From assembly GCF_009755265.1 (NCBI RefSeq), contig NZ_WPOO01000004.1, positions 62,001 to 126,000 of the forward strand: a DNA stretch of 64,000 bases, read 5' to 3'. The stretch is from Adlercreutzia rubneri. GTDB lineage: Bacteria > Actinomycetota > Coriobacteriia > Coriobacteriales > Eggerthellaceae. The notes under the pieces are model-generated. The model was not told where the DNA came from, did not search any database, and was given only the letters and a program-made list of their open reading frames with translations. This document shows positions 58,540-64,000 of the stretch, in pieces (positions within the stretch are counted from its first letter, which is position 1; each line of letters opens with the position of its first letter). The position numbers were made by a program, and so were the translations under genes.

Positions 58540-59622
58540 ATGAGCCAGAAACTTCGCATCATCATCCCTCTGGCCCTGCTGGGCGCGGCCGGCGTGGCCT
58601 ACGCCGCCCACGTCAGCGCGGGCACGCTGTCGGCCTTCGGCTGGGAATCCATTTCGCTTATCTGCCCGATCGGAGCCTTGGGCACCATGCTCGCCAGCAA
58701 GATGCTCGTGCCGCGAGCGGTCATCTCCATTGTGCTGGCCGTGGCTGCCATCCTGCTTCTGGGCCGCGCCTTCTGCGGGTGGCTCTGCCCTGTGCCCGTG
58801 TGGAGCAAGCTGCGCGGCATCTTCAAGAAGGGCGGCACCTCTACGGCAGGGACTGCCTCCGGGATCTCCTCCGCGCCCGACGCTGCCCCTGGGATCTCCT
58901 CCGTAGGGGGCGACCTCGGTCGCCCCTCCGCAACCGAAGCTACCTCAGCGGCGCCAGCAACGAAGGCCACGCCCCTTTCCGCCGCCGAGAAGCGCGCCCT
59001 GAAAACCTCGTGCGCGGGCGGATGCTCCTCCTGCGCCGACCGAAAGCCGGCCGATTCCCGCCACATTATCCTGGGCGGCACCCTGCTTTCCGCCGCCATC
59101 TTCGGATTCCCGGTATTCTGCCTGGTATGCCCCGTGGGTCTGTCGTTCGCCATGGTGTTTCTGCTTATCGCGCTGTTCGGCGGCAGCGATGTCACCTGGT
59201 CGGTGCTCATCATCCCGGCGCTGATAGCCGTCGAGGTGATCTTCTTCCGTAAATGGTGCTCGCACCTGTGCCCCATCTCGTCGTTCATGAGCCTCATCGG
59301 TCGCGCCAACCGCACGTTCCAGCCGGCCATCGACGATGAGAAATGCCTGGAAACCGCTCATGGCGCCACCTGCGGACGCTGCGCAGAGGTGTGCGAGGTG
59401 GCCATCAACCCGCGTCATCCGGAGCTGGGCGCCACCTTCAACGAGTGCACCCGCTGCCGCGCCTGCGCCGACGCGTGCCCCGGCCACGCCATCACCTTCC
59501 CGCTCATCGCCCCCAAGAAAGCCGGCGCCCCGGCGCTCGAGCCGACGCCGGCTGGGGCGAGCGGCACTCCGGCTGTCGAGCCCGACCTCGACCTTGACGA
59601 GCCGTCCGAGGCTCTCTCGTAA
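58540..59622 (+). CDS. napH: NapH-like membrane ferredoxin with repeat-derived linker
   Basis: A 360-residue membrane protein with four to five helices and cysteine motifs typical of NapH: FCGWLCPVPVWS after helix 2, CLVCPVGLS, KWCSHLCPISSFMS, then CGRCAEVCEVA and CTRCRACADACPGHA in the cytoplasmic tail. Residues ~98-145 form a non-conserved Ala/Ser/Thr-rich linker; inside it lies one REP-like unit (58902-58930) and a direct 13-bp duplication GGGATCTCCTCCG (58861 and 58891). AGGAG precedes the ATG. The C-terminal ~40 residues are acidic/proline-rich. Confidence 0.88.
   Translation: MSQKLRIIIPLALLGAAGVAYAAHVSAGTLSAFGWESISLICPIGALGTMLASKMLVPRAVISIVLAVAAILLLGRAFCGWLCPVPVWSKLRGIFKKGGTSTAGTASGISSAPDAAPGISSVGGDLGRPSATEATSAAPATKATPLSAAEKRALKTSCAGGCSSCADRKPADSRHIILGGTLLSAAIFGFPVFCLVCPVGLSFAMVFLLIALFGGSDVTWSVLIIPALIAVEVIFFRKWCSHLCPISSFMSLIGRANRTFQPAIDDEKCLETAHGATCGRCAEVCEVAINPRHPELGATFNECTRCRACADACPGHAITFPLIAPKKAGAPALEPTPAGASGTPAVEPDLDLDEPSEALS
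58902..58930. repeat. Family B REP-like unit inside the napH-like gene
   Basis: GTAGGGGGCGACC-TC-GGTCGCCCCT, the same palindrome as at 25828 and 43669-43753, here translated in frame as VGGDLGRPS. Its length plus the flanking duplication keeps the frame open. Confidence 0.75.
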
Positions 59623-59934
59623 CGCCCGCCTCCTCTCCTTGGGAAGAAGCTGGGCGCGGCGCCCGTGCAGGCAAGCCCTTCTACCTGCACGACCATCACA
59701 CCGCAGCCCAGCCTCTCCCTGACCGGCCTTTCCCCTCCTCCTTCGATGCGGCACTCCCCATTTCCCGAAGCTTTCTCTTCCCCTCCCTTCGCTTCGGATC
59801 CCTACCGCATCAGGCGCCTCCCCTTCCTGCGCCCCTGCGAAAGGCCGTTCAGGGGGAGCCCGGCGGTCTCGATTCCCCAATGTCCTCGAACTGCTGGGCC
59901 TCCCTTTCCCGAAACTTCGAGCAGAAGGCAACCT
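59623..59934. other. Intergenic region between napH-like and UvrD-like genes
   Basis: 312 bp, strongly pyrimidine-rich on the plus strand. A hairpin CGTGCAGG/CCTGCACG at 59664-59691 has no T-run. The frame of the next gene is open upstream but lacks a start with a ribosome-binding site, so I see no gene here. The next gene may belong to the same transcript. Confidence 0.5.
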
Positions 59935-61926
59935 ATGACCCTATCGCCAACAGCAGCTGAAGCGCTTTGCATCACGGGCGATCCCCGCTCGGGCAAAACG
60001 GGTGCGCTCGTCGAACGCGCCGCGGCCTGGGCCGAGGCGGCTCCCGCGAGCCCCAACACCCAGCCGCCATTTCTGTTCTTCTGCGCATCTCCTGTGACGA
60101 TTGATGACGCCGCGCTTCGCCTTTCGCAGCGCGGACTGGCGGACGCGCCCGCAGAGGCCGCAGGGCCTGCCGAATCCGCCGCCTGTCAGCACGGCCCACG
60201 CACGGGCCTGTGCACGGGCCTGGTAACCACACCCTTCGATTACGCCTGCCGCATTCTGGCCGATCCTCTCGCTCAGCGGGCCACGGGCCGAGGCGGCCGC
60301 GTGCTCAGCCAAGCCGAGGAGGCCGTTTTCTACGAGGATCTGAAAACGTGCGGCCTGAAGCGCCGACGCCTGCGCGAGCTGTGGGCCTTTCTGCAATGCG
60401 GCCTTGCGAACCTGGGCGACAGCGACCCCGACTGGATTCAGACCACCGAAGAACAGGCCGTTCTCGATCTGGCCCGCAGCATCCTCATTTTCGAAGAGGC
60501 CGTCTTGCCGGGCGAAGCCGTGAACCTGGCCGTGCGCGCTTTGGAAGCCGAACCGGCGCTGCGCCAGCGCTTCGGCTCGCCCGTCGTGCTGGCGGATGAC
60601 TATCTGCTGATGAGTCGCGCCTCCCAGCACTTGGTGAACCTGCTCGCCACCGACAAGATCGCCATAGCTGGCAGCGAAGACGACATTCTCCCCGCCTTCG
60701 AGCCCTACCCTTGCACCACGGGGTTCGAAGAATTTGAAGCGGCCCACGCCCCGCTGCAGCGCGTGACGCTGGAGACGCCCTTCCATCCCCTTGACCGCGC
60801 CTGGGAGGCGGCACCCGACCTTGCCAGCGAGATGGGCCTCATCGCTTGCGCCATTGCCGAGGAGCTGACCTGCGGCACCGACCCGCGCGTCATCGCCGTC
60901 GTGGGCACTAACCGCATCTGGCGTACCAATCTACAGCGAGCGCTCGCGTCCGTGGGTATTCCCGCAACTTCGCTGGGCCATCCCGCCCTCAAGGCCCCAA
61001 AAGGCAACCTCGCCCCCGTCAGCGACGACGAGCGCGAACGCATTTTGGGGCAACTTTATCGAAGCGCCTCGCAACCTGCAGACCCGTCCGACCCGCTTGC
61101 CGCCAACCCCAACAACGCCGGCACCCATAACGCGCCAGCGGCCTTCTCCCCTGCAGGAGACCCCGTTGCCTGGCGCCAATGGCTCAGCTTCGACGACGCC
61201 CTCGGACGATCCGCCGCCGTCTCAGAGCTGCGGCGCATCGCGCAACCCCAGGGCCTCAATCTTGCCGAAGCTCTCGCCGCACTGGACGCCGACGCCCTGC
61301 CCGGCCTTCCCGCAACAAGCCCCTTCACCCAAAGCCTGCTCACCCCCTATCGCGAGGCGCAAAGACTGCTTGCAAAGCGCAGCGGGAACGACCAGCCGAC
61401 AATCGTCACCTCGCCGGCGGCCGCAGCCAATCGAGCACGTGAGAGCTCTTCTTCGTCCAAAGCCGACACGGCCCTCTCCCTCGCCAACCTTACTGAAACG
61501 CGTGAAAACGATGCAGCGGCGACTCCAACGTCACCCGCACCGGCCGTCGCCATCGCCGCCCCCGAAGACCTCTTCGGCCACACCTTCGACGTCGTCATCT
61601 TCGGCGGCTTCGTGAACGGCTTCATCCCCTCGCGCGATATGTGCGACCCCGGCGTCATCGTCGGCGGCGCCCGTGTCCGCCAGGAAGCGACCGACCGGGA
61701 CACCATTGCGCTGGCCGAGCAGCGCGCCACCCGACGGCTTCTCTTCACCAGCTTCGAAAGCTGCGATTTGGAAACCGCCGAGCGCCTGCGTCTTCATATC
61801 CCCCGCATCCGCTTGCGCAACGGCGTCCGCACCTGCGACATCGAGCCCAGCAGCTACCTGCAGGAATTGAACCTGGGCCCCAAGCAAATCTCCGGCCCAA
61901 CCGATCAACGCCACCCGTCAGCTTAG
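59935..61926 (+). CDS. UvrD-like protein with degenerate helicase motifs
   Basis: A 663-residue protein with a superfamily I helicase layout. Walker A is intact (TGDPRSGKTGALVERA, about residues 13-28). Motif II reads VLADDYLLMS where UvrD has DEFQD; motif III reads AGSEDDILPAF where UvrD has GDxxQ; motif IV reads LETPFHP for NYRS. The UvrD_C part has IAVVGTNRIWRTNLQRALAS and FDVVIFGGFVNGFIP. A low-complexity Ala/Ser/Thr segment (residues ~470-540) interrupts it. So nucleotide may bind, but unwinding is unlikely. The ATG at 59935 has AGAAGG six bases upstream. Downstream of napGH and related in kind to the half-protein at 55527. Confidence 0.65.
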   Translation: MTLSPTAAEALCITGDPRSGKTGALVERAAAWAEAAPASPNTQPPFLFFCASPVTIDDAALRLSQRGLADAPAEAAGPAESAACQHGPRTGLCTGLVTTPFDYACRILADPLAQRATGRGGRVLSQAEEAVFYEDLKTCGLKRRRLRELWAFLQCGLANLGDSDPDWIQTTEEQAVLDLARSILIFEEAVLPGEAVNLAVRALEAEPALRQRFGSPVVLADDYLLMSRASQHLVNLLATDKIAIAGSEDDILPAFEPYPCTTGFEEFEAAHAPLQRVTLETPFHPLDRAWEAAPDLASEMGLIACAIAEELTCGTDPRVIAVVGTNRIWRTNLQRALASVGIPATSLGHPALKAPKGNLAPVSDDERERILGQLYRSASQPADPSDPLAANPNNAGTHNAPAAFSPAGDPVAWRQWLSFDDALGRSAAVSELRRIAQPQGLNLAEALAALDADALPGLPATSPFTQSLLTPYREAQRLLAKRSGNDQPTIVTSPAAAANRARESSSSSKADTALSLANLTETRENDAAATPTSPAPAVAIAAPEDLFGHTFDVVIFGGFVNGFIPSRDMCDPGVIVGGARVRQEATDRDTIALAEQRATRRLLFTSFESCDLETAERLRLHIPRIRLRNGVRTCDIEPSSYLQELNLGPKQISGPTDQRHPSA

Positions 61927-61950
61927 GTATCTTCAAAATTCAAGGGGCAG

Positions 61951-62072
61951 ATGCCAGTTCGACCCCGAAATGGCGTACCGCACTGCCAGTTGAAGGCCGA
62001 AATGGCCAGAAAGTGCCACTTCATAGCCGAAATGGCCTCCCCCCTCTTACCATTTCGGGGTCGAACTGGCAT
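61951..62072. mobile_element. IS21-like remnant: terminal repeats without transposase
   Basis: The 23-bp ends at 61951-61973 and 62050-62072 are perfect inverted copies (ATGCCAGTTCGACCCCGAAA and on to TGG). Two related internal repeats follow the left end (61984-62005, 62014-62035), each TGCCA(G/C)TT..GCCGAAATGG, spaced about 30 bp. Multiple terminal repeats of this kind are typical of IS21-family elements. No istA or istB lies between, so this is a deletion remnant or a small non-autonomous unit. Confidence 0.65.
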
Positions 62073-62138
62073 TTGCCACCAGATTCACGAAGGCGATGTG
62101 ACTTGCTGCTTCTTCTAGGTCGCGCCCGTTGAGCGATG

Positions 62139-62441
62139 TCAGGTGAGTATGCTTGTCAAGGCCTCTTCGAAATTTGAATGGGAGGCAGATGAGAGCAGGA
62201 CATCCTTCTCGTTGCGGGAAAGCTGCTTGAAGATGTATTCCGCATGCATGGCATCATGTTTGCTGGCAAACTCGGCATAGGCAAGCAAGCTCACCGGCAG
62301 CCGGGCGCGGGTGTACTTCGCTCCCTTGCCAGCGTTGTGCGCCGCCAGCCGTGCCTGCACATCCACGGCATAGCCCGTGTACAGCGAGCCGTCGGCGCAT
62401 TCCAACACGTACATGTAGTGACTTTTCTGTTCCATCTTCAT
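62139..62441 (-). CDS. GIY-YIG nuclease-domain protein
   Basis: A single-domain protein of about 100 residues, UPF0213/YhbQ type. YMYVLECADGSLYTGYAVDV carries the GIY-YIG-equivalent strands (YVL..YTGY), KYTRARLPVSLLAYAEFASK contains the conserved Arg and Glu region, and EYIFKQLSRNEK the last helix. The start could be the ATG at 62441 or 62435; neither has a strong site. The upstream end touches the family A repeat. Role in DNA repair or processing is not established. Confidence 0.82.
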   Translation of the reverse strand: MKMEQKSHYMYVLECADGSLYTGYAVDVQARLAAHNAGKGAKYTRARLPVSLLAYAEFASKHDAMHAEYIFKQLSRNEKDVLLSSASHSNFEEALTSILT

Positions 62442-62454
62442 CTCATCCCGGATT

Positions 62455-62548
62455 CGCCCAAGAAAATCAGCGAGGTTGCGACTGTGCAATCGCAATCGCA
62501 CCTGCAGCATCGGCTCGTCCGTTCGTCCCGCCAGGGCGAACGGAACCT
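62455..62548 (-). repeat. Structured 3' repeat, family A, copy 3
   Basis: Begins GGTTCCG at 62548, hairpin 1 CCGTTCG..CGAACGG (62543-62519), a shorter hairpin 2 (TGCGA..TCGCA type, 62502-62476), and ends CCTCGCTGATTTTCTTGGGC. It begins five bases after the hypD stop. Hairpin 2 is unrelated in sequence to copies 1 and 2 but is in the same place. Confidence 0.75.
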
Positions 62549-62552
62549 CTAT

Positions 62553-63644
62553 CTAGTAGTACCGATAATATGCCGCGCAGCTGCCCTCACTGGAGACCAT
62601 ACAGGGGCCCACGGGGTTCTCCGGCGTGCAAACCTTCCGGAACAGCGGGCACTCGCTCGGGGCCATGATGCCGCGGAGCACGTCCCCGCAGCGGCAGCCT
62701 TTGTGCTCGCGCACCTCTTCCACGTCGGGCTGAAAACGGCGCATGGCGTCGAACTCGGCGAACTCGTCGCGAATGCGGTAGCCGCTGCCAGGAATCTCGC
62801 CCAAGCCGCGCCAGGTGGCCGCGCAGGTCTCGAACACCTCGTCGATGGCGGCGAGCGCCACCGGGTTGCCCTCGGGCATCACGCCGCGGGCATAGGCGAT
62901 CTCGATGTCGGCGCGTCCCTCGTGCAGCTGGCGCATGATCATGGCGATGCCCTGGAGCACGTCCACTGGCTCGAAGCCGGTGATGACGCCGGGAATGCCG
63001 TACTTCTCGGCCAGGAAGCGGTAAGGCTCCGCCCCGATGATGGTGGACACATGCCCCGGCAAAATGAGCGCATCCAGCTTCAGCGAGGGGTCGTTGATGA
63101 TGACCTCCAGCGCCCCGGGCATGTTCTTGTGGGCGCCGTATACGGTGAAGTTCGCAAGGTCCATGGCGCGCGCTCGTTTGATGGCCATAGCTACGAGCGG
63201 CGTGGTGGTTTCGAAGCCCACGCCGACGAAGACGATTTGCCGATCCGGGTTCTCCTGCGCCAGACGCAGGGCGTCCAGCGGCGAGTAAACGATCTCCACC
63301 GAGCGCCCCGCCGCCTGCTCGGCCAGCAAGCTGGACGTGGAGCCGGGCACGCGGGTCATATCGCCGAAGGTGGCGATGGCCACTTCCGGCACACGGGCCA
63401 GCGCGATTACCTTGTCGATGTCGTGGTTGCTCGTCACGCACACCGGACATCCAGGGCCCGACGCCAGATGAACCCCCTCGGGCATAAGGCCGCGAATGCC
63501 GTTGCGCGCAATGGCCACGGTGTGGGTGCCGCACACTTCCATCAGCGTAGCAGACTCCGGGGCCAGCGCTTGAATGGACTCGATGAGCCCCCGCGCCAAC
63601 GCCGGATCTTTGAATGCCTTCAGTTCTTGCTGCATGGCGTCCAT
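62553..63644 (-). CDS. hypD: Hydrogenase maturation protein HypD
   Basis: Takes part with HypC in assembling the Fe(CN)2CO centre of [NiFe] hydrogenases. The length of 363 residues is normal. SGPGCPVCVTSNHDID, MEVCGTHT, FVGVGFETTTP and the cluster region CRCGDVLRGI then CPLFRKVCTPENPVGPCMVS are diagnostic. I chose the ATG at 63644 (MDAMQQELKAF), preceded by AAGGAG with a rather long gap of 11; a GTG 12 bases earlier is possible. hypC lies upstream. Confidence 0.93.
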   Translation of the reverse strand: MDAMQQELKAFKDPALARGLIESIQALAPESATLMEVCGTHTVAIARNGIRGLMPEGVHLASGPGCPVCVTSNHDIDKVIALARVPEVAIATFGDMTRVPGSTSSLLAEQAAGRSVEIVYSPLDALRLAQENPDRQIVFVGVGFETTTPLVAMAIKRARAMDLANFTVYGAHKNMPGALEVIINDPSLKLDALILPGHVSTIIGAEPYRFLAEKYGIPGVITGFEPVDVLQGIAMIMRQLHEGRADIEIAYARGVMPEGNPVALAAIDEVFETCAATWRGLGEIPGSGYRIRDEFAEFDAMRRFQPDVEEVREHKGCRCGDVLRGIMAPSECPLFRKVCTPENPVGPCMVSSEGSCAAYYRYY

Positions 63645-63715
63645 TCTTGCAACCACTCCTTCAAGGGTGTAGAATGCGGACAAGCGGAATGCCCGTGGCA
63701 CCGGGCACGACTGCT

Positions 63716-63789
63716 TCACATTACTCCTATTAATGTGATGAAGAGCCGTTCTTCCTATGCGAGGGGCGGCTTTTTCATTGCCGCCCCTC
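63716..63789 (-). promoter_or_regulatory. Hairpins between hypC and hypD
   Basis: Two structures in the 146-bp gap: a perfect 10-bp stem GAGGGGCGGC/GCCGCCCCTC (63761-63770 and 63780-63789) directly after the hypC stop, and TCACATTA/TAATGTGA (63716-63723 and 63731-63738). Neither is followed by a T-run in the minus direction. They may set the HypC:HypD ratio or stabilise the message. Confidence 0.4.
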
Positions 63790-63790
63790 C

Positions 63791-64000
63791 TTAGGCCGGC
63801 ATGGGAGCCTCGTTCAAATCGGCCAGTTCGGGGAACTGCTTTACCAGCTCGATGGTCTCCAGGGCGAACTGCTCGTCCACCACCTCGATGGCGAAGCCGG
63901 CGTGCACGAGCACGTAGTCGCCCACCTGCACCTGGGGCGTCAGGTCGACGGAAATCTCGCGGGTCACACCCAGAATATCGACAGTGGCCAAGTTCCCCTC
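63791..64000 (-). CDS. hypC: Hydrogenase maturation chaperone HypC, C-terminal part
   Basis: About 70 residues are visible; the frame continues beyond base 64000. The visible part starts in the typical middle of the protein (ATVDILGVTREISVDL), followed by VGDYVLVHAGFAIEVVDEQFA, the OB-fold signature, and a short helix. The N-terminal MCxx motif with the catalytic Cys lies outside the window. Same direction as hypD. Confidence 0.9.
   Translation of the reverse strand, partial: EGNLATVDILGVTREISVDLTPQVQVGDYVLVHAGFAIEVVDEQFALETIELVKQFPELADLNEAPMPA

Noticed and set aside
59665..59934. N-terminal extension of the UvrD-like protein
   Set aside because: Pro/Ser-rich, no start with a ribosome-binding site; Walker A sits at the usual distance from the ATG at 59935.
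62079..62138. Minus-strand string LEEAASHIAFVNLVAN beside the IS21-like remnant, considered as an IstB tail
   Set aside because: Too short and without a recognisable IstB motif; could be chance or the tail of another gene.

Overview
This 64 kb, high-GC window looks like chromosomal DNA from the Eggerthellaceae (class Coriobacteriia, gut Actinomycetota). I infer that from the MEP-pathway/lipid gene order pyrH-frr-uppS-cdsA-dxr-rseP-ispG-proS, the menaquinone-linked molybdoenzymes with TorD and NapGH-like partners, a 12-helix membrane LuxR regulator next to a DMSO-reductase-family enzyme, and the general codon bias. I cannot resolve the genus. No tRNA, rRNA or CRISPR array was found.

Layout. 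1-12.3 kb: a minus-strand housekeeping operon (proS partial, ispG, rseP, dxr, cdsA, uppS, frr, pyrH). It is interrupted between rseP and dxr by an oppositely oriented 3.8 kb cell-wall-anchored adhesin gene. 12.6-17.2 kb: an accessory patch with three small XRE regulators, an Rpn-type nuclease, remnants of a toxin/immunity locus and an AT-richer DUF2975-like/XRE pair. 17.1-18.5 kb: a radical SAM/SPASM peptide maturase followed by a 28-codon ORF with a near-perfect Shine-Dalgarno site, a candidate RiPP locus. 18.7-36.4 kb: HtrA, a polar amino-acid ABC transporter, an Fe-S protein with a MobB-MobA fusion, an alanine symporter, shikimate kinase, a DUF2207 protein, two TrkA proteins, a secreted hydrolase-like protein, CorC and a YdbS/YdbT pair. 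36.5-38.2 kb: an orphan consensus promoter with hairpins (possible ncRNA or long leader), then remnants of a MarR gene and an Rpn gene. 38.2-43.6 kb: a BceRS-BceAB-type module with an overlooked 32-residue membrane peptide. 43.8-45.8 kb: yqeY, then an AAA_14/DUF4143 ATPase gene lying between duplicated yqeY 3' ends.

45.8-61.9 kb is a molybdoenzyme locus: DmsC/DmsB/large catalytic subunit, a divergent LuxR regulator, a multi-cluster Fe-S protein, and a plus-strand operon. The operon holds two proteins of unknown family, a lone UvrD-type C-terminal half, TorD, NapG-like and NapH-like proteins and, downstream, a second UvrD-like protein whose helicase motifs look inactivated. 62-64 kb: an IS21-like remnant, a GIY-YIG protein, hypD and the end of hypC.

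The window also carries at least four families of dispersed intergenic repeats. Two of them keep fixed flanks around hairpins whose sequences change in a compensatory way, so the structure seems to be what is conserved. One repeat unit lies inside a napH-like gene and another is read as the N-terminus of the DUF2207 gene.

The best candidates for undescribed biology are the UvrD-like pseudo-helicases in a molybdoenzyme operon, the radical SAM/short-peptide pair, a site-2 protease that has lost its PDZ domain and gained a winged-helix-like insert, and the covarying structured repeats. All function calls rest on reading sequence motifs; no database search was possible.
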